Below, one piece after another: positions 43,693 through 55,183 of a stretch of DNA of 64,000 bases. The notes under the pieces are model-generated. The model made no database searches. It worked only from the letters and a program-made list of their open reading frames with translations, and was not told where the DNA came from. Source of the DNA: Beta vulgaris subsp. vulgaris (Eukaryota; Streptophyta; Magnoliopsida; Caryophyllales; Amaranthaceae); assembly GCF_026745355.1 (NCBI RefSeq), contig NC_079205.1, positions 42,921,876-42,985,875 of the forward strand, written 5' to 3'. The position numbers were made by a program, and so were the translations under genes. The stretch's first letter is position 1; every line of letters starts with the position of its first letter.

Positions 43693-44788
43693 TCATGAGT
43701 AGTAGCGCTTCAGAAACTTGCCGTTGATAGGCCCCACCCGTAATCCGTCAGCGTCAACAATTTTATAGGCCCCATTAGTGTACACCTCTTTGACAACGTA
43801 TGGACCATCCCATTTAGAACTGAATTTACTTCCCGTCTTGCGAGAAATAATGATGGGTCTCTTAATTGCTAGGACCATGTCTCCAACTTGAAAGGAGCGA
43901 GGTCGAACTTTCTTATTGAAAGCGCGTGACAGGCGAGCTTGGTAGCACTCAGATTTTTGTTGTGCTTGGAGTCTTTTTTCGTCAAGCGCCTCCAACTCAG
44001 CAAGTCGGAGTTTATCATTTTCATCAGACGTCAAGCCTTCCTGTATGGCAATTCGCAATGATGGAATTTGAAGTTCCAGGGGGAGAACTGCCTCAACGCC
44101 ATACACCAACGAGTATGGGGTTGATTGTGTTGCTGATTTATATGTCGTTCTGTATGCCCATAAAGCTTCCCCTATTCTTTCATGCCAATCACGTTTGGAC
44201 TTGGCGACCACTTTGCTCAATAAACTACAAAGTGTCTTGTTGAACGCTTCAGCTAAACCATTTGCAGGTGCATTGTACATTGATGATCTATGTTGTGTGA
44301 ATTTAAACTTCTCACATAAGTTTTTCATCAACTTATTGTAAAATGGTGTTCCATTGTCCGTGACAATTCGTTGGGGTACACCATATCTGTAGATGATGTG
44401 AGTACGAATGAAGTCAACAACATTTTCTTTTTTCACTTCACGTAGGGGATGGCTTCTGCCCACTTAGAAAAATAATCAGTCGCTGCCAAAATATATGCTT
44501 GTCCAGCAGATGACTTTGGTGTAATTGGGCCAACTACATCGAGTCCCCATGCTTCAAATGGCCAGGATGCGACTGTGGGGTGCAATGGCTCTGGAGGTTG
44601 ATGAATGAAGTTAGCGTGAAATTGGCAGGCTTCACATTTCTTTGCATAGTCCATGCTATCTTGTACCATGGTTGGCCAATAGTAACCCATTCTTTTAATA
44701 CGGTCGTGTAGTTTTGGACCAGACTGATGAGCGCCACAGACTCCAGAGTGAGCTTCCTCCATGGTTTATTGTTCTTCTTCATCTCCAA
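43693..44788 (-). pseudogene. Tat integrase region
   Basis: It runs from an HHCC zinc-finger segment (HSGVCGAHQSGPKLHDR ... CEACQ, about 44750-44630) to the catalytic core with GLDVVGP (first Asp), IVTDNGTPF (second Asp) and NGLAEAFN (Glu). The C-terminal part, with QVGDMVLA and SKWDGPYVVKEVY, matches the gypsy integrase C-terminal domain. Integrase inserts the DNA copy into the genome. A frameshift at about 44440-44460 separates the core's two halves. A stop immediately precedes the zinc-finger part. The usual Q in the NGQAE motif is L here. All catalytic acids are still visible. Confidence 0.93.
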
Positions 44789-44794
44789 GACATC

Positions 44795-46745
44795 TTAACC
44801 AAAGACCATGAAAGGATCGTCGATAGAGAGTCCCCTTATAATATATAAATCGTGAGGCTCGACGACGAATCTCTGTCTTATGTTTTGGATCACTTGGCAA
44901 TTTTTCATGTTCCAAATAATCGATAATTGGTTGACGCCAATCTTCTTTGTCATTTGATAGACAGAGATTATGTCGACTTCTTCAGCATATTCATCAACAC
45001 CATCGTCATCAGGAGTAACAACCCATTGTTTGCAAACGGGTACATACATTTTTCTTCTGCCCCCAGTGCCAAAGTGGCTGCAAGCCCAGCTAGCGCGTCA
45101 GCCATCTTGTTGGCACTCCTTGGAACATGTTCTAACTTGACGGTATCGAGTTTGTCAAGCAATTGTGATGCTTGCCTTTGACAAGGGATTAAATCATTCT
45201 TTTTTACTTCATATTCACCTGATAGTTGTTTTAGGACCAATTGGGAGTCCCCGTGAATGTCTAAATCTCTAAGTCCCATTTCGATTGCCATTTGGAGGCC
45301 TATTATGAGTGCTTGGTACTCAGCCATATTATTGGAGCACAGTTGAGTTAGCATAAAAGAGTATGGCAGTATACACTTTTCTGGAGAAATGAAGACAACT
45401 CCAGCTCCCGCACCGTCATGACGAGCGGCACCGTCAAAGTACATTTTCCAAGGTGGGAGTATTTCAATGAAAAACACGTCTTCACCTGGCAAATCATCTG
45501 ATATCTCCCATTCTGCAGGGACTGGGTGGTCCGCGAAAAAATCTGCTATCGCTTGCCCCTTGACAGCCTTTTGCGGAACATACACAATGTCATATTGTTT
45601 CAGAAGCATAGCCCACTTTGCAAGTCTGCCAGACAACACGGGCCTTGAGAGAATGTATTTTATTGGGTCAGACCTTGAGATGACATGAACTGTATGTGCT
45701 TGCATGTAATGTCTTAATTTTTGGATTGCAAAAATCAAAGCAAGGCAAATTTTTTCAATGGGGGAGTAATTCAATTCAGCACCCACCAAAGTTCGGCTTA
45801 AATAATAAAGAGCTGTCTCCTTACGATCTTCTTGCTCTTGAGCACACATTGCCCCCAGGGATCGCTCCTGCGCCGCGATATAAAGGATGAGTGGTTTCCC
45901 TTTTATTGGTGCCCCAAGACGGGGGAGAAGACAAATACTTCTTGATACTTTCAAGGCCTTTTTACATGAGTCATCCCATTTGAATGGGGCATCCTTTTTC
46001 ATGAGATGACTAAAAGGATGACATCTGCCTGCCAAATTCGAAATAAACCTTCGAATGTAAGCGAGACGCCCTTGGAGGCCACGCAACTCCTTGAGGTTCT
46101 TAGGTTCAGGCATCTCTTGGATGGCCTTAATCTTTGCTTGATCAATTTCAATGCCCCTGTGCCTGACAATGAAGCCTAGAAACTTTCCTGAGGTGACGCC
46201 GAAAGCGCACTTGAGAGGGTTCATCTTTAATTTCCATTTTCGCAATCTTTCGAAGACTTGACGAAGGTCATGTAAATGATTCTCCTTCTTCTTAGACTTT
46301 ACCACCAAGTCGTCTACGTAGCATTCCACAATTTGATGCATCATATCTTCGAAAATTTTCTGCATTGCACGCTGATACGTAGCTCCGGCATTTTTCAAGC
46401 CGAAAGGCATAACTTTGTAACAGAATATCCCTTTAGGGGTTCGAAATGCAGTTGCTTCTTGATCTTCAGGAGCCATGTGGATTTGATTGTATCCAGCTGT
46501 ACAATCCATAAATGACAAAGCCTCATGACCGGTGGTAGCATCAATCATGATTTCCGTTACGGGGAGTGGGAAATCTCCTTTGGACACGCCTCATTCAAAT
46601 CGCGGAAGTCCACACAAACTCGTAACTGTCCATTTTTCTTTCGTACTGGCACAATGTTTGCTATCCAAGTAGGGTACTTGACTTCACGAATAAATCCTGC
46701 ATCAATGAGCTTGTTTACTTCTGCCTCAATTTCAGGAATTAGTTC
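44795..46745 (-). pseudogene. Tat reverse transcriptase, RNase H and second RNase H
   Basis: The N-terminal polymerase block (RRFRPELIPEIEAEV, VRKKNGQLRVCVDFRDLN) is at 46745-46590. After a one-base deletion near 46577 the frame continues for 539 residues: FPLPVTEIM, FMDCTAGYNQI, then the active site YVDD (46320-46309), then FLGFIV. The standard RNase H with QEQEDRKETALYYLSR follows, then a second RNase H domain from MYFDGAARHDGAGAGV through NNMAEYQALIIGL, HGDSQLV and NKMADALA. This second domain is the marker of the Tat clade. The tail (45049-44795) is in another frame. The enzyme copies the element's RNA into DNA in the cytoplasmic particle. Catalytic residues are intact, but the frameshifts prevent one polyprotein. 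Confidence 0.95.
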
Positions 46746-48255
46746 TGGCCTGAAACGTCTTTGAGATTGCTTCTTTGGCTGACACCCTTTTTGATGGCTA
46801 AACGATGGACAGCGACTTTCGGGTCGAGTCCTGGCATCTCCTTATAGCTCCATGCAAATACGTCTTTATAATCAGAGAGTAACATGGAATATTTTTGTTC
46901 TTCATGTTGGGTAAGAGAAGCGCTTACGTAGACAGGGCGTGGCTCTTCTTGAGTTCCAAGGTTTAACTCTTTTAACTCATCAACGGTGGCTTGCCCCCCA
47001 TCTTCAAGAGTTTTAGGAGCCTCATCTGTTTCCATCTCCTCGTCACTTTCAGGAGCCTCATGCCCTGTGATATGGTTTGAAGAAACAAATTCAACATCCT
47101 TTTCTTTTTCTTGACTAGGCGAACTCCTTTGATTTGTTAACACTATGACACGACCTTTGGCTTTCAAAGGTGTATGTTCAATGATGTCTACCACCTGTGT
47201 ACGCCTCATGCGAGATGGAATAACACTTTGAGGTGCGTCCTCGCCTTTGACTTCATCTTTGCTTCTTGTGATGCGACTTAGTACCGACCGTCTTGGTTGT
47301 TTATCAATTGAGGTCGATGCGCCAAGACGTTTAAAGACAGATGCCTTCTTCTTAGAGAATCGAGAAGCTTGTAAGGGTGTTCGTGTTTTTGGTTTCACAC
47401 CTTCATTTAGCTCATGTCCACCAAGTCTGTCAAAAACCGATGTATGGTTCTTTATGACAGGCGACTGTATTCGATCAAAGACCGATATTTTTTGCTGGGT
47501 CGCACCTTCTTCACCCTCATTTTCTTCGACTTCCTCCGCAGTAATATATTGTGAAGAAGAGGTTGTCCCTCTACGCCGTGCGGAAATTTTGATGGGTGTT
47601 GGAGCTTCAAATCCCAAACCAACTTTAGTCGGACGTACCTCAACGCCATATTCTTGTAATCTCTTTTGTGTGTCATTGATTCCATGAGGCTTAACCTCAA
47701 TAACATTTCCCATGGACGCTGGATTTTCGAAGTCATAACCAGAGTTCGCCAAGAGCTTATAAGCGTTTGGGTCAAATTTACCCTTGTTAAGCCATTTTCT
47801 CCTAGATTGATCAACAGATTCCGATGTCGGAGGCTTAGCAATTTGATTGTGGTTGGCTCTAGGCAAAGGAACAACCACTTCTTGCTTTAAACATTGGAGA
47901 GTAGTCTCATCTACTCCTTTTTCTTCCTTTGGATCTACTTTCATGACCTGATGCCCTGCAAAAGGTGATTCCCCTTCCTTACGACGTGATTTAGGAATAT
48001 ATCGCAAAACTGGAGTAGTTACTGAATTCTTCATTGCTTTAAGGGGTTGAGCAACAACTTCTTCTTTTACCTTCTCCCTGTATTTTTGTTGTTGCATCTC
48101 AGTGGTGGTTGACTCCCTAGAGTTGATGACGATGGAATGTCACCATTTTTGTTTGTACCCCTTTTCCCCGTTGAAGGAATTTTAGATGGCAACATTTCAC
48201 TCGAGGGTTCTTCATCTTCAAAAAACTTAGCATCGGCAAAGTACGAATCTGTCAT
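46739..48255 (-). pseudogene. Tat linker between protease and reverse transcriptase
   Basis: A long open frame (452 residues, 48097-46739) plus an upstream piece (48255-48067) in a different frame. It is rich in charged and low-complexity segments, with repeats of the form SVFDRL/SVFKRLG, and ends with YKDVFAWSYKEMPGLDP, the conserved lead-in to gypsy polymerase. A one-base shift near 46795 separates it from the polymerase. Linkers of this kind are usual in Tat elements. Its middle part has no recognised domain. Confidence 0.8.
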
Positions 48256-48306
48256 GCTAAAGGGTTTTACATCTCCATTTATTTTCTTCTCCTCCTCGAT
48301 AAAATT

Positions 48307-49232
48307 TCAGACATTGATGAAGGGTTGATGCGACCACCCCATTTTCGTGTAACCATGGTCGTCCAAGCAACATTTTATATGAGTCTTTGTATCTATGACA
48401 TGGAAGAGAGTAGATGATGTTAACTCTCCCATCACAAGGTTAAGACGTATTATGCCTATGGCACGCTGACTGTTCAAATTGAACCCCTGGATCATTAGAC
48501 GACTATCAGAAAGATCTTCCATAGTGATCCCCAAATCAATCATGGTGGACTTTGGCATGATGTTGACAGCTGAACCTCCATCCACTAAGATACGATTCAC
48601 TCTCTGGCCAAAAATATAACCAGCAACAAACAAGGGTCGGTTGTGAGGTTTTGAACCCAACAATAAGTCTTCATCAGTGAAGGCTAAGGCAAAATTACAT
48701 GACGTGCATTTAGCCGAACTTTCTATTGGCTCTCCAGCATCTTTCACTTTGTCAAGGTATAGTTCTGGATGCTGAAGTGCAAGAGCCACCTGTCGACACA
48801 TTTCTCGAGGCAAATGAAAGATCTGCCTCCATCCCATGCGTGTAGGAAGAGCTTCTAAGATAGATAATATCTTTGGATCTATCTCTGACCCTGAATGTTG
48901 AACAGTCACTTTAACAGAGACTTCATTTTCTTTAACCTTCTCTTGATCTCCCTCTTCTTCTTTTTCTTCATTATTCTCAAGAATGAGGTAGCATTAACAG
49001 TAACCGTAGTAAAGTAATCTTCAGGAAAGAATTCTTTCAAGATTACAGGAGTAAGTGGGTCTTGTTCAAGTAAGTCAATGGGCAATACTTGTTGTTTAGT
49101 ATGCTTTTTTGACTTTTTCTTTTCTTTCGAGCGTCTTGAGCTTTTCCTTTTTTGGTGCTTCTTCTTACGACAAGCAACCTTTGGTTGAGGCTTCGACTGT
49201 CGTCTAGGCCTCCTTCTAGTGACTAACGTCAC
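48307..49232 (-). pseudogene. Tat aspartic protease region
   Basis: A lysine/arginine-rich stretch (49232-48906, with SKPQPKVACRKKKHQKRK) leads into a 200-residue frame (48909-48307). The active-site motif is ILVDGGSAVNIMP (the Asp within DGGS), followed by the flap-side block and [11 protein letters not shown]. Retropepsin-like proteases cut the gag-pol polyprotein. The two frames overlap by four bases, and the reading shifts between them. The region ends in a frame change before the linker. Confidence 0.88.
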
Positions 49233-49380
49233 CCTTCGTCATCCTCTTCTTGTTGGTTGCTAGTTGGGCTACTGTGCTCAATAAATGGCACCTCATCAAC
49301 TTGAAGAACTGGTCGCAACACATGTACAATTACTGGCTCCAGACTCCCAAACTGCAAAGTTTGAGCCTCCCAATAAGAAT

Positions 49381-51180
49381 CTAACATTGCAGAGGCATGA
49401 TTAGTTCGACAACTTCATCAAAATCCAATACAATCTTCCCATCCTTTGCAAGTTGCATGATTCTCTCCTTGAGTGTTATACACTTTTCTATAGGATGACT
49501 AATCAGCCTGTGGTACCGACAGTAGTTAGGATCAGAAGTCCTACCGACCTCCGCAGGACGCTTAGCTTCGGGCAATTCAATGACTTTGTTTTCAAGCAAA
49601 TCATCTAACATCCCTGATAAATCAGAGTCTGGAAATGGATATTTCTTTGCTTGGAGTTCTTTCAAGGTTGGCCTATTTTTCCTAGGTTCTTTGGAAGGTG
49701 AACCCTTATTGTTTTCAGTACCAGCCTTGCTAGAGATCTTGACAGGCGAGGAGGTAGTCGTGATCGACATTGACTCCTTAGTCGAACTTTTGGCAGTCTT
49801 GTCAGTTTTCTTAAAATCCTTCTTCTCTTTCTTGTACTCTGAAGAAGTGTTGCTTTTGCCTCTATTGTTGGCAATGGTAAGCTCCATGTCATGAGCTCGC
49901 GTAGCCAACTCCTGAAAAGTCCTAGGCTTTATACCTTGCAAAATATAAAGCAAGTCCCAATCCATCCCTTGAATGCACATCTCAACAGCAGAGACTTCAG
50001 TCAGGCGATCTTTACACTCTAGACTCAATGCGCGCCAACGATTGATGTAATCGATGACTGGCTCATCCTTCCACTGGTGAGTCTTAGTTAGTTCAGTCAT
50101 ACTGACAATACGTCGAGTGCTATAGAACCTGTTCAGGAATTCCTCCTCCATTTGATCCCAACTGTCGATGGATTGTGAGGGTAAATCAGTGTACCAGTCA
50201 AAGGCCATGCCTTTAAGGAACGAACGAATTGTTTGACCAGGAAATCATCTGTGGTACCAGCATTATTGCATGTTTCCACAAAGTGAGCAATGTGTTGCTT
50301 AGGATTTCCTTTCCCATCGAAATGCTGGAACTTGGGGGCTGATAGCCAAGTGGCATGTCAGCTTGTCAATTCTTTTGGTATAAGGCTTTACATACCGATG
50401 ACTACCTTGAGAACTTTCCCCGAGTTGATTTTTGATAGCGTGAGCTACTAATAACTCAAGTTGTCGAGCTGTGGGTGGGCGGCGATCGTCTTCACCACTA
50501 TTGCCTTCGCTTTCACCTCCATCCAGTCTTGATGCTGCGTCGTCTCCCTCAAGTTTCTTGTTGAGGGCAGCGATTTGCTCATTTTGGAGTCGGATTTGAG
50601 CATCTTTTTCTTCTCCATCTTTCATTAATTTTTGGAGTAGGCTATTCATTTCAGCAAGTTGTTCCTCAACTGTCTTAGCCGAAGTCACCATAACAGCAGC
50701 AGTGTTCGACTGAGAGAGTAAGGGTTCCTCTAAGTTGATAATCTTTAGAGGCGATGAGTCAACAATGTCATCACTTGTCTCATCGTCACTCCCCACATTG
50801 AGTGGGTCAAAGAGAGGGCTAGTGTGGACAGTCAGTCTGTCTGACTTATCAGATGAGAGTTGCTTCCATATTTGAGAAGCAATCAATGATGGCTCACGTT
50901 CAGCCAAAGCGATTGAGCCAAACACAGGGGTTTCACGCTCCTTGTATGAGCCATGCACGACAGATGATTCGGTAGCAATAGACTTAGAGAGCTTTCTTGG
51001 CCTGGTAGGAACGTTCGCAGTTCGGAGCTTTGCAGCGGCGGCAGCAATAGCAGCCTTCTTCATTCCTCTGGTACGAAAACCAAGAGTCATATCATCCATA
51101 TAATCACCCAACGTTACAGATTTTCGTGGGGTGTCAGCAGAGTTTTCAGAAGATTGAGAGATGTTCTTGCTTGAGGCCAT
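49381..51180 (-). pseudogene. Tat gag
   Basis: The frame starts MASSKNISQSSENSADTPRK at 51180, 72 bases inside the 5' LTR boundary. It has an acidic middle, a coiled-coil-like stretch around residues 170-215 (EEQLAEMNSLLQKL), then the conserved Retrotrans_gag block with MAFDWYTDLPSQSIDSWDQM, EFLNRFYSTRR and YINRWRALSLECKDRL. The end has a CRYHRLISHPIEKC segment. Gag forms the particle that houses reverse transcription. Small single-base indels at about 50376, 50343 and 50212 break the block between residues 280 and 325. Confidence 0.92.
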
Positions 51181-51224
51181 TTCTCAGATTTGTTGTTGAT
51201 GACGAAACAGAGATGAGAGGCAGA

Positions 51225-51251
51225 GATGGTCCCACCGAGCGTGCCAAAATC
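51225..51251 (-). promoter_or_regulatory. Primer-binding-site region of the Tat element
   Basis: Just inside the 5' LTR (minus strand) the sequence reads GATTTTGGCACGCTCGGTGG. The tRNA primer should pair here. Which tRNA cannot be assigned by eye. Confidence 0.6.
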
Positions 51252-51982
51252 TGTATACATAAATTTTGAGTCAAAATAAATAAAACGAGAAATAAAGTAA
51301 CAAAGAAATTATATTTCAATAAAATGTATTGAGTACAATCTCTGTAAACAGTTTATAATGAAAAATAAACTAAGTCCTCTGATTCTTTTCGTAGTTGAGA
51401 GTGACACGTGTTGATGTCGACGTGGAGTTGAATGTAGACTGACCTGTTGTCAACGTCAATTTAAGTTTGAGTGTGGGATGACGTTTTGTCGACGTCAACC
51501 TGAGTTTGAGTTTTGTTTGGGTATATTCGAATGAGGGCTGACAAAGCTTGAATCTCAGTCGAATATATTTGGGTGTATTTAAATAGTCGGCACAGTTTTG
51601 ATGTGCTTGTTGACTAATTGCAGAGAGAATTCTAAGAGAATTTTATGAGCTCTTGAGAATAATGATTTTTCCGTCCCCTCAACTGAGAGATGTGAGGTCT
51701 ATTTATAGGGAATGGAGATCCCTTCATGGACTTGGTAATTTATGGGTTTGGGCCCGTTTATGACTTGGAAGTCTTTTTACCTTTGCCACTTGACCACCTT
51801 ATTTGGACTAATAATCTGGGCTAGCCCAATACTTTATAACCCAAATTGTATTTGTTTAATCTAATTTGGATATGTAATTTGAGTGGGCTAAATTAATTAA
51901 ATTGGGCTAATCATATTTATTTTAGCTCAATGATAATTAATTTATTTTCATGTAAAACACTAATAAATTTTTAGTGTCTACA
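51252..51982 (-). repeat. 5' LTR of the Tat element
   Basis: 731 bases, TG...CA ends, minus-strand TATAAATA at 51707-51700. On the minus strand this LTR drives the element's transcript. Confidence 0.95.
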
Positions 51983-51987
51983 GTCCC

Positions 51988-52285
51988 ATGTTCAACCATG
52001 ACACTAGTTACATCAGTCATTGAAGACACGGATCATAAGCCGGTTTCAAATTATATTCTTGATACACATTATGATCGATTATAAAAAATTTAAATCACGA
52101 GCTAAAATCCAAACTATAATTTAACAAGAAACATTCTAAAGTCTTAAATTTATAAAACAAAAAAAGTCTCGTGCACTTTGATGCGTTTTTTTTGTTTTAT
52201 TTACGTATTTGTAAATTTGTATATCACGATTATAAGATTTTTAAACTTTAAATGTTGTAACAAAGGATTTTTATATATTATGAAA
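51988..52285. other. AT-rich DNA between Tat element and Helitron
   Basis: No gene or recognisable repeat. It is part of the interior of the second CACTA composite. Confidence 0.4.
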
Positions 52286-52658
52286 TCTATACTAATATAT
52301 TAAGAGACGTTCCTAAGCAAGGAACTACTCCACATGGCGCTATCCCTTATAGTATTTACTTTATGTAAACACGCATACAAAAAAAATAGAAAATACGTCT
52401 CATAAGATTTGATCCCACGACCTCAAGTTTATACACTAAAGTCTTAACCATCAAACCAAGTATGTTTTGGTGTTAAACTTATGAAGTAAAATATTAATAA
52501 ATGAAAATTATAATTATTCGGGGCATAGTCCGGGCCTAAAATTTAGTATAATTTTATGTTGTGTATGTAATAAACAAACAATTCAAGTGCATTATGCACG
52601 GATCCAAGTTATATTTATTTAAAACCTTTCGTGCATTTTTACATGGTTCAAAAACTAG
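52286..52658 (+). mobile_element. Small non-autonomous Helitron (candidate)
   Basis: It begins TCTATACTAATATATTAAGA after A and ends CTAG at 52655-52658 before T, as Helitrons do. A stem (GTGCA...TGCAC, 52579-52591) and a weaker one (GTGCATTTTTACATG) lie in the last 80 bases. A minus-strand stretch at 52397-52465 resembles a decayed tRNA/SINE B-box area. No Rep or helicase is encoded. The two candidate 3' hairpins make the exact end uncertain. Confidence 0.55.
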
Positions 52659-52925
52659 TTCATATGATCATATATAAACATTAGGGGAAACCATATATAA
52701 TTAGTTCATTTCAAATGAAGAAGAGGAAGTTTTTTGTTTCATTTATTCCAAAATGTAGAGAGAGAGGGGAAAGTATTTTTACAGTTTTTATTAATATCTT
52801 TTAAATTAAAGTTTTACAACCAATCTTTTACAACTTTATACTTCTGTTCCAACCAATCTTTTACAACTTCTATTAAGATCTTTTAAATTAATGTCCACAA
52901 TATTAATTCCAACCTGATGGTTATA

Positions 52926-53600
52926 AGAAACAATCTGTCTTGTATGGACCCGGCTCACACTAAAAATAGTGTGGACCAGGCCCAGGCACGTGACCGATTA
53001 AGAAGTACTCACTTTTAATTACCAAAAATAGATACACTATATCAAAAATAGATACACTATATGATACATAGGTACACTACATCAAAAATAATAGATACAC
53101 TATATCATAACTACGTACACTATATCATACAGAGGTACACTATATCATAACTAGGTACACTATATCATATAGGAACACTATATCATAACTAGTTACACTA
53201 TATTCTATAGGAAAATATTTATTTAAACTCATTACAGAAACATACACTATATCAAAAATAGATACAATATATCAAAAAGATACACTATATCAAAAATAGA
53301 TACACTATATCAAAAATAGATATACTATACTATACATAGGTACACTATATCATTTTAACATACACTATATCATTTTAACATACACTATATCATTTTAACA
53401 CATATACTATATCATTTTAACATATACTATATCATTTTAACATACACTCTATTATTTTAACATATACTATATCATTTTAACATACACTATATCATTTTAA
53501 CATACACTATATCATATCAATATACACTGTCCTAAACTCACGTGATATAAATCAAGTGCACACTAATTAGTGTGCACCGGGTTCATATTAGTTTTTTTAT
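52926..53600. repeat. Minisatellite-hairpin unit, copy 2
   Basis: Same orientation and layout as the copy at 37014: AACAATCTGTCTTGTATGG, CACACTA hairpin, a longer TACACTATATCA array, the perfect 22-base palindrome (53556-53577), then GGGTTCATATTAG. Confidence 0.85.
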
Positions 53601-53689
53601 AGACTGAAATGAGAGAGGGTCATTGGTTGGACCGCACATCTTGGGCTGAAATGTTTCATGGCCATGAGAGAATTGGGCTAATCAGAAAA

Positions 53690-53898
53690 TAACCATTTTT
53701 TTGATGCGGTCCACCAAACCACATCAGTTTTTCAAAAAACCGCATCGGTTTATTTAATCTTATGCGGTCCACAAGAGGACCGCATTAGATTGTACTCCTA
53801 ACATTCCCTCCTATTTTTGATGTCCATTTTTGGATCCGGTTTTGCAAAAAAAAACCGCACCTGTTACTAAGTGATATATAAGGTTTTTTCCACTAGTA
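53690..53898. repeat. Right terminus and subterminal repeats of the second CACTA element
   Basis: Alternating TGATGCGGTCC, AACCGCATCGG and GACCGCATTAG motifs end in GGTTTTTTCCACTAGTA. The terminal base is A where CACTA needs G on this strand. Confidence 0.8.
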
Positions 53899-53901
53899 TA
53901 A

Positions 53902-54871
53902 ATTCGCTTTTAAAATGCTAAAATTATCATAAACAGATATGTATGTAAAAAAAATATTATAAAATTACCCGATATACAAAAAAAATTGTCAAAAATTGGT
54001 TATCATATTGATATAGAATAAAATGCAACTAAATAATTACGTGAAATAATATCTATAAACACAAAATCATGTCTCCCCATTGAATACCAAATGATGAAAG
54101 TTCTTCCAACGATCGATCAGACTATGGAGTAAATATTTGATTCTTTTTTCAACTTGAAATCGATTCACAAGAATTCTTCCTTTTTTTCCATATATATATA
54201 TTGTAGACACATAATCGTGTCTCCATTTAAGAATCCGATAATGAAACATTCTACGGTCTTAATTGATCCGACCCAAGGGGAGAGTGACCCAAGGGGAGAG
54301 CAGTCTGAATAACCAGGCCCAAAAGTGTTTCGAAGCAAAAGCAAAGAAAACACACAAAGCAAATGGAAAAAGAAAAAAATGCAAAAAAAGAAAAAGCCAA
54401 AAGCAAAGAAAAGTTAAGCTAGGGAGCTTGCACATAAGTTCTATCCCTCATTCACATCTCTTCAATCCATTAAAACATTCACCCATATAATTCAAGTCCA
54501 TAATCCTTAGCCGATCCAATTAAACCTTTATCATCTAAACCTCAATTCTAAAACCTTTCATCAAACGTAACTCTTTTTTCAAGGTATGTCCATGCTTGCT
54601 AGGTTGACAACCCGAAAGGCGGCCTAGGTAAAAGTTATGGCACAAAAAAAATTAGATCGAGAACTACGAATGGTCTAATTCTGCAAGGATATGTAGGAAT
54701 CTTCATCTCGAGGTCCGACCACTTCAATAAAAGAGATTAATCAAGGTCTATTGATTTGACTTTCTAGAATTATGAAGTATAGTCTTTCTACATCCCGGCA
54801 TAGACTCGAGTTACACCTAGCTACGTCAAAGCCTTTTCCCACCTACATTTATTTAGGTCACAAATGTAAAC
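53902..54871. other. Intergenic DNA
   Basis: AT-rich. A short direct repeat, TGACCCAAGGGGAGAG-like, occurs at 54267-54300. No gene supported. Confidence 0.4.
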
Positions 54872-55183
54872 TAGAGTTGATAAAAAAACCCCGGCCCGGC
54901 CAGAGAGTTTGGGCGAAAATTTCTAGGGCGCGGTCGAGCCTGGCCCACCTCGGCATAATTTTTTTTGTTTTCGGACGGACTTTGGGCAAGCCAAAAATGA
55001 CTTTTGATTCTATTTTTTTTGACCCGGTCCGATTTTAATTGGCTCGAAAAACCCGGCCTTTTTGGCCCGAAATAGCGGGCTTTGTGCACAAAATTTTGGC
55101 TCGAATTTCGGCCCAACCTGACCAATGGGTATTTTCTCAGGCTTGGCCCGTCCCGAACCCGACTCGGCCCATGATCACCTCTA
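54872..55183. mobile_element. hAT MITE with GGCCCGG-rich interior
   Basis: The ends are TAGAGTTGATAA and the inverse TGATCACCTCTA. An 8-bp duplication with one mismatch (atgtaaac, 54864-54871; atttaaac, 55184-55191) flanks it. The interior has many CCCGGCC/GGCCCG motifs, a pattern of a widespread plant MITE group. 312 bases, no coding. Confidence 0.8.

Larger units (their letters stand above)
39983..51982 (-). mobile_element. Tat-lineage Ty3/gypsy LTR retrotransposon, complete structure, 12.0 kb
   Basis: Two LTRs (733 and 731 bases) bound a minus-strand gag-protease-reverse transcriptase-RNase H-integrase order. A perfect 5-bp duplication, gtccc, flanks it (39978-39982; 51983-51987). A second, non-viral-type RNase H domain after the standard one, a long linker between protease and polymerase, and a 3-kb 3' untranslated region with tandem repeats are all typical of the Tat clade (Ogre and relatives). 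The LTRs differ by only about ten to fifteen changes by eye, so insertion was fairly recent, but single-base frameshifts already break gag and pol. Confidence 0.95.
35942..53898. mobile_element. Second CACTA-type element (non-autonomous), enlarged to about 18 kb by nested insertions
   Basis: The left terminus is CACTAGTAGAAAAAAG (35942) and the right terminus is GGTTTTTTCCACTAGTA (to 53898), its inverse with the final G changed to A. TAA flanks both ends (35939-35941; 53899-53901), matching the 3-bp CACTA duplication. Both ends carry subterminal repeats of the type TGATGCGGT / ACCGCATCA. No CACTA transposase is inside. The contents are two minisatellite-hairpin units, a complete Tat retrotransposon, and a small Helitron, so the original element was short. 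Confidence 0.75.

Noticed and set aside
52397..52465. Minus-strand tRNA-like stretch with GAGGTCGTGGGATC
   Set aside because: The A box is poor and no cloverleaf forms; treated as a decayed SINE or Helitron interior.
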